Below are positions 1-6,296 of a stretch of 7,696 bases of DNA, one piece after another (positions within the stretch are counted from its first letter, which is position 1; each line of letters starts with the position of its first letter). The notes beneath the pieces are model-generated. The model was given only the letters and a program-made list of their open reading frames with translations. It did not search any database and was not told the origin of the DNA. This stretch comes from Armatimonadota bacterium (GTDB lineage Bacteria; Armatimonadota; Fimbriimonadia; Fimbriimonadales; Fimbriimonadaceae): assembly GCA_023428805.1 (NCBI GenBank), contig JAEYWW010000358.1:1-7696 (forward strand). Reading direction: 5' to 3'. The position numbers and the translations under genes are program-made.

Positions 1-366
1 GAGTTCTTCAGCTTCGGCACCAACGACTTGACGCAGATGACATTCGGCTTCAGCCGAGACGACTCCGACAAGTTCCTCCGCCCCTACGTGGAGCAGAAGA
101 TCCTCCCCGGCGATCCGTTCGAGTCGATTGATCAGACTGGCGTCGGCGTTCTGATGGAGATCGCTGTGCAGAAGGGCAAGTCAGTCAAGCCCGACCTCAA
201 GCTCGGCATCTGCGGCGAGCACGGCGGCGAGCCGCGTTCGGTCGCTTTCTGTCACAAAATCGGCCTGAACTACGTGTCCTGCTCCCCCTACCGCGTTCCG
301 ATCGCACGGCTTGCGGCGGCGCAGGCCGCGCTGGCCGAAAAAGGCGCGTTCACCCGCGACAAGTAA
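1..366 (+). CDS. ppdK: Pyruvate, phosphate dikinase, C-terminal end (partial, 5' cut by window)
   Basis: This is the last 121 codons of PPDK, which interconverts pyruvate + ATP + Pi with PEP + AMP + PPi in the cytoplasm. The reading frame is open from base 1 and ends at TAA 364-366. The part present is the end of the PEP/pyruvate-binding TIM-barrel domain. It begins with the FGTNDLTQ strand motif (codons 5-12). GICGEHGG follows, and its Cys (codon 71, TGC at 211-213) is the conserved catalytic cysteine of the family. CSPYRVP, near the end of the barrel, comes next, then an Ala-rich C-terminal helix. Phosphoenolpyruvate synthase and PTS enzyme I share this fold, but DDSDKFL and the CGEHGG/CSPYRVP pair point to PPDK. 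The first in-frame ATG/TTG codons here are internal, not starts. The gene is followed by a strong hairpin, so it ends its transcription unit. The swivelling and ATP-grasp domains lie outside the window. Confidence 0.96.
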   Translation, partial: EFFSFGTNDLTQMTFGFSRDDSDKFLRPYVEQKILPGDPFESIDQTGVGVLMEIAVQKGKSVKPDLKLGICGEHGGEPRSVAFCHKIGLNYVSCSPYRVPIARLAAAQAALAEKGAFTRDK

Positions 367-373
367 GCGGATC

Positions 374-418
374 AAAGCAAGAAACCCCTGGATGAATAAT
401 CCGGGGGTCTCTTGCTTT
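374..418 (+). terminator. Hairpin terminator after ppdK
   Basis: The stem has 20 pairs, 374-393 with 399-418, closed by a five-base loop (GAATA, 394-398). Pairing by hand gives one mismatch (383 A opposite 409 C) and one G-U pair (389/403). The upper half is GC-rich (CCCC with GGGG) and the lower half pairs AAAGCAAG with CTTGCTTT. The hairpin starts 7 bases after the ppdK stop. There is no separate long T-run after the stem, but the 3' arm itself ends in TTGCTTT. The stem is almost symmetrical, so it could also stop transcription arriving from the other side. Confidence 0.85.
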
Positions 419-429
419 CAAACATAAGA

Positions 430-583
430 AGCCCCCCGCAAAGATTCACTTCACGAAGGGCTGAAGCAACTCACCGTTGCTTTAAGGAGATTTCCGTAGA
501 ATGGAAATCCCTGCACAGTAGATGCAGATTGTCTAACTTTCGTTTTTCCTCTGACCTCTGTCACTTCTATCATACGAAAGGTT
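430..583. other. Hairpin-rich intergenic segment, possible structured RNA of unknown type
   Basis: Between the ppdK terminator and the next gene lies AT-richer DNA (23 G+C of 60 in bases 481-540, counted by hand) with successive small inverted repeats. They are AGCCC 430-434 with GGGCT 458-462; AAGCAAC 464-470 with GTTGCTT 476-482 (five-base loop); GATTTCC 489-495 with GGAAATC 503-509 (seven-base loop); CTGCA 511-515 with TGCAG 523-527; and CTTTCGT 537-543 with ACGAAAG 574-580. All are perfect over the stated length and do not overlap. I do not recognise a riboswitch or known small-RNA family. Inverted repeats look the same on both strands, so the transcribed strand is undetermined. Chance pairing of short stems is a real alternative. 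Confidence 0.35.
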
Positions 584-588
584 CTGCG

Positions 589-594
589 AATAAT
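589..594 (+). promoter_or_regulatory. Candidate -10 box for leaderless transcription of the SMP-30 gene
   Basis: AATAAT matches the TATAAT consensus at five of six positions. It ends exactly 7 bases before ATG 602. That spacing would place the transcription start on the start codon, giving a leaderless mRNA. The boxes before xth and mqnD have the same 7-base spacing. No Shine-Dalgarno sequence lies at a usable distance (the nearest purine run, AAAGG, is about 20 bases upstream), and no clear -35 was found. Confidence 0.4.
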
Positions 595-601
595 CGCCCG
601 A

Positions 602-1468
602 ATGGTTGGTAAGATTTCCACAGTGTTGGCGGTGGTTGCGGGAATGATGATGCAGTCGGAGAGTTTTGTCGTGCCAGGTGCGAAGATCGAACAGGTCGAA
701 GGCGCCTACCAATTTACCGAAGGTCCGTGTGAGCAGACAGACGGCTCGCTGATCTTCAGCGATATTCCGGCCTCAACGCTCTACCGGGTGAAGGACGGGA
801 AAGTCGAAGTGTTTCGCGAGGACGCGGGACAGCCCAATGGTAACACTCTCGATCGAGAAGGCAGATTGCTCACGTGCGAGCATGAAACCCGCCGCGTGCG
901 GCGAACGGAAAAAGACGGCAGCATCACCGTTCTCGCTGACAAGTACGACGGGAAGAAACTCAACAGTCCGAATGACATCATCTGCGCGAAGAATGGCGCG
1001 ATCTACTTCACCGACCCACCCTACGGCATTCGCCCGGAGCAGGCAGAACTGGACTTCAATGGCGTTTATCGACTGCGGGAAGGAAAGTTGGAGGTGATCG
1101 CCAAGGATTTTGTCCGACCCAATGGCCTTGTGCTTTCCCCGGATGAGAAATGGCTTTACGTGGCTGATACCGCCAAGGGGCACATCCGCAGATTTGCGGT
1201 GGCCGAGGACGGAGCGATCAGCGGGGGAGAAGAATGGGCGAAGACTCCGAATCCCGATGGCCTCAGGGTGGATGATGCCGGGCGTGTCTGGTCAGCCAGT
1301 CGTGATGGGGTCAACGTCATCTCGCCCGAAGGCAAAGTCCTCGAGGTCATCGTGTTCCCGCAGTCCCCCGCCAATCTCTGCTTCAGCCGCGACGGCAGAA
1401 CCCTCTTCGTGACCGCGCGAACGGGCGTTTACCACGTCAAAGTGACGGTCAGGGGAATTGCTCCTTAG
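602..1468 (+). CDS. Exported SMP-30/gluconolactonase-like beta-propeller hydrolase
   Basis: The 288-residue protein has an N-terminal export-like segment (Lys4, then hydrophobic residues about 5-17), so it probably acts in the periplasm or is lipid-free exported. The rest is an SMP-30/gluconolactonase six-bladed propeller. Glu40 in TEGP, Asn174 in RPNG and Asp219 in NPDG correspond to the three divalent-metal ligands of the family, at the expected spacing. NSPND (121-125) is the other family signature. Characterised members open sugar or aromatic lactones such as glucono-1,5-lactone; the substrate here cannot be read from sequence. ATG 602 is the first ATG in a frame open from about base 500. 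A later start at the MMM (codon 15) would remove most of the signal segment, so 602 is preferred. The gene stands alone after the ppdK terminator, and its TAG overlaps the stop of the convergent barrel pseudogene. Confidence 0.88.
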   Translation: MVGKISTVLAVVAGMMMQSESFVVPGAKIEQVEGAYQFTEGPCEQTDGSLIFSDIPASTLYRVKDGKVEVFREDAGQPNGNTLDREGRLLTCEHETRRVRRTEKDGSITVLADKYDGKKLNSPNDIICAKNGAIYFTDPPYGIRPEQAELDFNGVYRLREGKLEVIAKDFVRPNGLVLSPDEKWLYVADTAKGHIRRFAVAEDGAISGGEEWAKTPNPDGLRVDDAGRVWSASRDGVNVISPEGKVLEVIVFPQSPANLCFSRDGRTLFVTARTGVYHVKVTVRGIAP

Positions 1469-3406
1469 CGAACTGAAACGGGGAAGACGCCCTTGATCAC
1501 GAAACTGGGGCGAAACTTCTCCGCAGAAGGGTCGCCGAAGATCACAAAGTACTCCGCTCCCCGATTGCCCGATCTGCGGAATGTGAGGTACCAATTTGTA
1601 GATTCTGGACGCGAGATGAATCGCGCCGCCAGTTCTTCGTGCACCCCCAGCTTGCACGAGAGAGTGGCGAGAAACTGATCGCGGCTTCCGAAGAACTTCT
1701 GATTTTGGTGGCTCAGGCTGAGGGAGTATTTTTCGCCCAGTCGATAGGATGCGCCGATGTTTGTGGATTCGTAAGGCTCGCCCGCATACTTGGCCTCGGT
1801 GCGCGAAAAACTAATGCGAAATGAAGACGAGATGGTGGGATAGGAGAGGTTGTAGGTGAAGCTCTCATCCCTATCCTCCATAAACTTTGACCGCGAGGCA
1901 AAGAAGCCAAGCCGCAGACGATTGCGCAAGCTCATCGTAAGAGAGCCGTTCAGACCTGAAGAGTAGAAGTCGCCGTTCTAACGCTGCAGATCCGAATAGC
2001 CGGCATTGATGCTCCACTCCTCAACCGGCCCGCCTTTGAGGGGCTGATTGTAGTAGACGAAGTAGCTCGGGCCCTTGTAATCCACCTCAGGCGTATAGCC
2101 GAGGCCGGGTGAATAGGATTGCTGAACGGACGAATAGAAGACGCTGGCATACATCCTCTCAGTGGAGTAGCCAGTTTCAAGTGTCCACTGATCGCCCTTG
2201 CCCTGCATCGAATCCCAAGTTCTGCCGGCGGCGGCACCCAGATAAAAGGGTCCGTCCGAGTATGAAATCGCTGTTGATCCCGCATGGTTGTGAGTGTCAG
2301 GAGTTTCGAGCGCGGTGATCGAAGTCCTCATGCCGAGTTTGTCGCTGAATCGGTGCGAGAGTTTTCCGACCGATGCGAACGTCCGGCCAAAATCGAAAGT
2401 GTTGAGAAGGCCGAAGCTTGTCTTGGATGACAATGCGCCATTCACATTGAGGCCAAAGTCAAAGTCCCCAATCCTCTGACTCGCGAAGATGTCGGACATG
2501 ACGTACTCGGAGCCTTCAAGAAAGAAGGGCCTTGTCTCATCGGCGAGCAGTTCAAAACGGGAGAAGGAGAGGGGAAGGACAGACTGCTCAATGTTGCGAA
2601 AGTCTGGGTTGATCGTCCCAACTGCGGAGATTCGTCCAGGAAGTTCTGTTTTGAAATCCAATCCGCCATTGACAAGGTGACCCCGGTCGGGGTCATAACC
2701 AAGATAAGCGTAGGGAAGCAGCTTGAGATCAGGACGGTACTTCACCTTGGGCGCATCCCGCACCCCCCAGATCGGCATATCCTGTGGTCGAGTGGGATCG
2801 TTTTTTGCGAAAGTGTATCCGTCTGTCCGCCTTGGAATTCGACGGGACACATCGACCCTGACATCGCCAGGACGGAATGTGGCGAGATTCAGGAGTTGCC
2901 AGGGAATTCTCGCCTCCGCTTCCCATCCAGTATCGGTGAGCCTAGCTTTGGCTTGGATTTCTCCCAGCCATTCCACTTTCGGCGTTCGGCCACCCGCGAG
3001 CTGGATGGAGGATGTTCCAAGGGGATTGATGGAGAAGGATTCCCAGCTTCCTTGATAACCGCCCAGGCTCACGTATAATGTGACGCTACATCCCGCTCAA
3101 AGAAACGTTGTTCTGCCGCTCGACGGCTCTGATTTTGCTCGGTTCCTTATCTTCGAGCCGCGCGGCAAAATAGATGAATTCCTGGTCATAAGTGAGCCAG
3201 AACTCCGCGTTTTCAGGTGCAGGCTGCCGACGGTTGGTATCGACCATGCCCTCAAATCTCGAGGCCTGTGACCATTCAGTTGCATCAATGATGCCGTCCA
3301 AAGTTGGCGGAGCCGCAACTTGCCTTGCCTCAATTTGAATGGCGTCGGCCCAGCAAGAACTCGCAATAAGGGCGCCCAAAGCGGCACCCAAAAACCTAAT
3401 TGTCAT
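1465..3406 (-). pseudogene. DUF5916-type outer-membrane barrel protein with CBM9-like N-domain, disrupted
   Basis: Three collinear pieces make one protein of about 646 residues. The first (3406-3086) has a signal peptide (MTIRFLGAALGALIASSCWA) and the start of a CBM9-like domain with PPTLDGIIDATEW. The second (in frame through about 3098-1978) finishes that domain (SINPLGT; GWEAEARIPW) and enters the barrel, with FRNIEQSVLPLSFSRFE and ETRPFFLEGSEY, motifs typical of DUF5916 proteins. The third (1977-1465) is the C-terminal run of amphipathic strands ending in Val-Arg. Pieces one and two are out of phase by one extra base near 3089-3098. Pieces two and three share a frame but are split by TAG 1978-1980, with LQR before and NGDFYSSG after it. 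Family members are outer-membrane proteins of unclear role. The coding sense is otherwise well kept, so the lesions are recent or are assembly errors. It starts 12 bases after hisF. Confidence 0.82.
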
Positions 3407-3418
3407 CCCCGGGATGAT

Positions 3419-4195
3419 CTACAACCCAGAGGTGGTGGTCAGTTCCCGGATCGGCAGACCCTGCTGTTTAAGTTCCGATTTCAAGAGGGGGATTGTGGTC
3501 GTTCCGTCGTGAAGAATGCCGGCGAGAAGCACGGCATCAGCTTTCCCGATCGTGGCGGCTTCGGCGAGATGGCAGGCGTTTCCGGCTCCTCCGCTGGCGA
3601 TGACCGGAACATTGACGGCCTCGCTGATAACCCGCGTAAGCTCCAAATCGTAGCCATTCCGAGTGCCGTCTGCATCCATGCTTGTCAGCAGAATTTCTCC
3701 TGCACCCCGCTCGACGCACTCTTTCGCCCACGCGAGCGCGTCGAGCCCGGTGGCGGTTCTGCCTCCATGAATCGTCACCCCCCAAGCGTCGCCTTGGCGC
3801 CGCGCATCAATGGCGCAGACGATGCACTGCCGGCCAAAACGCTCCGCACCCGCATTGATGAGGTCGGGGTTTTGAACGGCGGCGGTGTTGAGGCTGACTT
3901 TGTCGGCTCCGGCCAGCAGAACTGCCCGGATGTCTTCGAGCGTGCGGATGCCGCCTCCAACTGTGAATGGAATGAAAATCTGCTCCGCCACCCGCGCGGC
4001 CAAGTCTGCGGCTGTCTCCCGCCGTTCGTGTGAAGCGGTGATGTCGAGGAAGACAAGCTCATCCGCTCCCTGGTCGTTGTAGAACTTCGCCAGCTCCAGC
4101 GGATCGCCTGCGTCCTTCAAGCCGACAAAATTGGTCCCCTTGACGACACGCCCATCTTTGATGTCGAGGCATGGGATCAGACGCAGGGAAGTCAT
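3419..4195 (-). CDS. hisF: Imidazole glycerol phosphate synthase, cyclase subunit HisF
   Basis: HisF pairs with the glutaminase HisH. It uses ammonia and PRFAR to make imidazole glycerol phosphate and AICAR in histidine synthesis. The 258 residues are full length for the family, a (beta/alpha)8 barrel. Catalytic Asp11 ([12 protein letters not shown], with Lys19) and Asp130 (CAIDAR) sit at the standard numbers. Asp51 (FLDITAS), the phosphate-binding GGGIRT (80-85), DADGT with Asp176, and ASGGAG are also present. ATG 4195 overlaps the preceding TGA as ATGA, so translation is probably coupled to the membrane-protein gene upstream; no Shine-Dalgarno sequence is visible. No other his gene lies in the window, so hisF sits apart from any compact his operon, at least on this side. 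It ends in TAG just before the barrel pseudogene. Confidence 0.98.
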   Translation of the reverse strand: MTSLRLIPCLDIKDGRVVKGTNFVGLKDAGDPLELAKFYNDQGADELVFLDITASHERRETAADLAARVAEQIFIPFTVGGGIRTLEDIRAVLLAGADKVSLNTAAVQNPDLINAGAERFGRQCIVCAIDARRQGDAWGVTIHGGRTATGLDALAWAKECVERGAGEILLTSMDADGTRNGYDLELTRVISEAVNVPVIASGGAGNACHLAEAATIGKADAVLLAGILHDGTTTIPLLKSELKQQGLPIRELTTTSGL

Positions 4196-5037
4196 GACTG
4201 CACTTTGCGGGTGATCGAGATGATCTGTTCGCCGTCCTTGAACTGTCCGGTTGGAGTCAGAGTGAACTCATCTCCATATTCATCAAAGCTGTAGGGACCG
4301 GGGTCTTTGGGATTCCGCATCAGCTTCTGCATGACACGATTGAGGAGCCCGACGATGAGAACTTCCTGATCGCACTCCACCGGCCCTGTTCGCCACTCAT
4401 GGATGCCGACTTTGACAAGGCCCTTGGTTGCCGCCGAGCAGCCCGAATCAGTCTTCTCCCAAACAACTCGTCCGTGAAAGTCGGGGCGCTCCGCATTGTT
4501 GTTGGAAGCCAGTCGAGCCCGAAAATCCTCTGCTGTCCACACTTCCTCCATGACCGGGTCGTAAACCACCAATCCGCCGCAGAGTTCGCTGGCCGTGTCG
4601 GCCATGTGGGGCAGAAACTGCAGATGCCTTGTGTCGCGCAATTCCACTTCTGAGACATAGCGCACCTTGATGAACCCACTCGCTTCCGCCAATCGTTGCA
4701 GGATCTCCGCCGTGACATTGATTTCGGAGTGAAACAAATCTGGACGGAAGAGATGGGGGTTCTTCTCCCGCTTGACGACCGCGATGTGGGTGCGAATGTC
4801 GGTGAATAGCATCCCCTCTCTGGCCCCGATGCACGCTCGCCCCGGCCGGTTGTGCGGATTGTCGCTGATCATGCGTGTCATCAGCTTCTCCTGACTCGGA
4901 AGCTGGGGTTGGGTGACATACACCCAGTATTCGCACATGGCGAGGTAGCCGTATCTCCGACGACCCACGATGAGGCGCCACCCCAGGATTCCCAAAAAGG
5001 AGACGGTGAATGCCCCGAGGATCAGCCAGCCCCACAT
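4192..5037 (-). CDS. Membrane-anchored protein of unknown function
   Basis: I do not recognise this 281-residue protein. It opens with one hydrophobic helix (about residues 2-24, [10 protein letters not shown] onward) followed by a basic patch ([11 protein letters not shown]). This suggests a single inner-membrane anchor, probably with the rest in the cytoplasm by the positive-inside rule. The soluble part is mixed alpha/beta. Notable stretches are [19 protein letters not shown] (70-88), [20 protein letters not shown] (111-130), [18 protein letters not shown] (144-161) with EEVWTAEDF after it, and a polar C-terminus. The [13 protein letters not shown]...W run loosely recalls cytoplasmic DUF4261-like proteins, but this is an impression only. 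ATG 5037 directly abuts the TAG of the zinc-ribbon-like gene, and its own TGA overlaps hisF by four bases, so it is an internal cistron of a tight unit. The frame is intact and the composition looks like a real gene. Confidence 0.82.
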   Translation of the reverse strand: MWGWLILGAFTVSFLGILGWRLIVGRRRYGYLAMCEYWVYVTQPQLPSQEKLMTRMISDNPHNRPGRACIGAREGMLFTDIRTHIAVVKREKNPHLFRPDLFHSEINVTAEILQRLAEASGFIKVRYVSEVELRDTRHLQFLPHMADTASELCGGLVVYDPVMEEVWTAEDFRARLASNNNAERPDFHGRVVWEKTDSGCSAATKGLVKVGIHEWRTGPVECDQEVLIVGLLNRVMQKLMRNPKDPGPYSFDEYGDEFTLTPTGQFKDGEQIISITRKVQS

Positions 5038-5253
5038 CTATGGCCCCGTCCCATTGAGCCATGATTCTGCAAACCTGATCTCATCGTCGCGCAGGAGCGA
5101 CCAGCAGTAGGTGCAGAGGCCGGCTTCATTGACCCGTGAAGATCGGCAGAGAAGGCAAGAGTCCATCCGGCGGGCGGCCATGACAAGACGCCGCTGCCCG
5201 AGCGCCCACATCAGGTCTTCGCGGGGGATGCCCTCCGAATTGTGCCGATTCAC
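5038..5253 (-). CDS. Small zinc-ribbon-like protein with two CxxC motifs
   Basis: This is a 71-residue protein of no recognised family. Cys33-x2-Cys36 and Cys47-x2-Cys50, ten residues apart (CLLCRSSR...GLCTYCWSLL), form a compact four-cysteine set expected to bind one zinc ion, as in zinc-ribbon or zinc-knuckle folds. The N-terminal third is basic and probably helical (REDLMWALGQRRLVMAARRM), and the C-terminus is acidic then aromatic. No signal or membrane segment is seen, so it should be cytoplasmic and could bind nucleic acid or a partner protein. The GTG at 5253 starts 9 bases after the hydrolase stop. ATG at codon 15 (5211) is an alternative that keeps all four cysteines. Neither start has a Shine-Dalgarno sequence. 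The stop TAG abuts the ATG of the membrane-protein gene, which argues that it is a real cistron. Confidence 0.72.
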   Translation of the reverse strand: MNRHNSEGIPREDLMWALGQRRLVMAARRMDSCLLCRSSRVNEAGLCTYCWSLLRDDEIRFAESWLNGTGP

Positions 5254-5262
5254 GCCCGGAGT

Positions 5263-6264
5263 TTACCGACGCCAGATCGCCGCAACCCGGTCGCCGATCT
5301 CCTTGATCGGAAGGCGCTCGGTATTGCTCAAGATCACGACAACCGTGCGGCTGCTCTTGAAGGCACAAAAGTAGGTCGAGCAGCCCTGCTGCGACCCGCC
5401 GTGGATGATCATGTCTCCGCTCACGCCCCAACCCAATCCCCGCCCGTTGCGGATGGCTGTCGTCATCTGCGAGACAGTTTTTGGCTGAAGAACATCTCCT
5501 GCGAGGTAGCGGCTGATGAATTGAGCGAGATCGGACGCGCTTGACTCCATTCCACCTCCCGCGTACTTCCAACTGTTGTCTTCCCGCTTGGACTCCAAAG
5601 TTGACTCTTTGTCTTCAACCGCACGGTAGAGCGCCGACCTGCGCTCGGGTGAAGGTTGCGTCAAGTCCTCGCATCTCAAGCTCGAATCAGGGCCGGAAAT
5701 TTCGGCAACCAGCTTCGGCAAGGACTGGCCGGAGGCTGATTCCATCGCCGCGCCCGCAAGAGTCCAGGCATGAGTGCTGTAGGAGAACTTTTCACCGACG
5801 CCCCCGATCAGCTTGTCATTTTTGAAAAGGTCCAGCGCCAGCCGAGCCGAGGCGTAGTTTTCAAAGACCGGCTTCTCGATCGGAGAGTAATGCCGGATTC
5901 CCGACGTGTGGAGCATGATGTGCTGCAACGTGATCCCGGGCTTGTCTTCCGGCCAGTCCGGAACCCATGTTCTCACATCGTCCTTAAGATTCAACTTGCC
6001 GCCTTCGACGAGCTTCATCAATGTGATCGCCGTGATTGGCTTGCTGATGGACCCCAGCCGGTAGATGGTCTTTTCGTTGGCAGGAATGTCTTTTTCGCGA
6101 TCTTCGTATCCGAACGATCTCGCGTATTCGACCTGCCCGTTCCTCCATACTGCGACCGACATGCCGACGAAATTCGTCTCCCGCTGAAAATCGTTGATCG
6201 CCTGGGTGGTCTCGATCCTCGGCAGGGAAATGAGGCCGAGGAGCAGGACAGAACTCATCATCAC
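5263..6264 (-). CDS. Exported serine hydrolase of the beta-lactamase (class C / PBP-like, LACTB-like) family
   Basis: The 333-residue protein has a short signal-like N-terminus (MMMSSVLLLGLISLP, cleavage perhaps near TTQA), so it acts outside the inner membrane. The serine beta-lactamase-fold motifs are in order. SISK (72-75) carries the nucleophile Ser72 and Lys75. YST (162-164) takes the place of the YxN motif. HGG (288-290) takes the place of KTG, as in many esterase, peptidase and LACTB-like members. LHTSG (118-122) is the usual family signature. True beta-lactamase activity is not implied; an esterase, D-aminopeptidase or peptidase role is equally possible. The GTG at 6264 is followed by two ATG codons (6261, 6258), any of which could start translation. 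It is the first gene of the minus-strand cluster and lies 32 bases from the divergent xth start. Confidence 0.9.
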   Translation of the reverse strand: MMMSSVLLLGLISLPRIETTQAINDFQRETNFVGMSVAVWRNGQVEYARSFGYEDREKDIPANEKTIYRLGSISKPITAITLMKLVEGGKLNLKDDVRTWVPDWPEDKPGITLQHIMLHTSGIRHYSPIEKPVFENYASARLALDLFKNDKLIGGVGEKFSYSTHAWTLAGAAMESASGQSLPKLVAEISGPDSSLRCEDLTQPSPERRSALYRAVEDKESTLESKREDNSWKYAGGGMESSASDLAQFISRYLAGDVLQPKTVSQMTTAIRNGRGLGWGVSGDMIIHGGSQQGCSTYFCAFKSSRTVVVILSNTERLPIKEIGDRVAAIWRR

Positions 6265-6281
6265 GGCTCTATTCTGCCACG

Positions 6282-6291
6282 GGTAACCTCT
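6282..6291 (+). promoter_or_regulatory. Candidate leaderless promoter box of xth
   Basis: GGTAACCTCT contains TAACCT (6284-6289), which fits the minimal TANNNT form of a -10 element. It ends exactly 7 bases before GTG 6297. The same ten bases occur at the same distance before mqnD. No -35 element or Shine-Dalgarno sequence was found. It lies in the 32-base gap shared with the divergent hydrolase gene. Confidence 0.55.
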
Positions 6292-6296
6292 TTGGC

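Noticed and set aside
569..574. TATCAT as the SMP-30 promoter -10 box
   Set aside because: No matching -35 at 16-18 bases upstream, and transcription from there would leave a leader with no ribosome site. AATAAT at 589-594 fits the layout of the other genes better.
430..583. Known riboswitch (c-di-GMP, glycine, cobalamin, SAM, fluoride types considered)
   Set aside because: None of the conserved loop or junction sequences I know for these classes could be found, so only an unnamed structured segment is reported.
412..612. 66-residue ORF across the ppdK / SMP-30 gap
   Set aside because: It starts inside the terminator hairpin, runs through the inverted repeats, overlaps the SMP-30 start and has a Cys/Arg/Ser-rich composition typical of non-coding frames.
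1978..1980. Stop-codon recoding or amber suppression to make a full-length barrel protein
   Set aside because: TAG is used as the normal stop of the SMP-30, hisF and two-CxxC genes in this window, and the separate frameshift would still break the protein.
1978..3072. Independent 364-residue gene starting at GTG 3072
   Set aside because: It begins in the middle of a CBM9-like domain without its signal peptide; coding similarity continues upstream in the first piece, so this is a fragment of the broken gene.
3320..4033. 237-codon plus-strand ORF antisense to hisF
   Set aside because: hisF on the other strand has all catalytic residues at standard positions; the antisense frame reads as Arg/Pro/Gly-rich sequence with no family signal, a usual shadow in GC-rich genes.
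4448..5062. 204-codon minus-strand ORF overlapping the membrane-protein gene in another frame
   Set aside because: Low-complexity Arg/Gly/His-rich translation. The overlapping frame has a clean membrane helix, balanced composition and exact junctions with both neighbours.
5263..6264. Antibiotic-resistance beta-lactamase
   Set aside because: The YxN and KTG motifs are altered and the context is housekeeping and chromosomal, so a resistance call is not supported.
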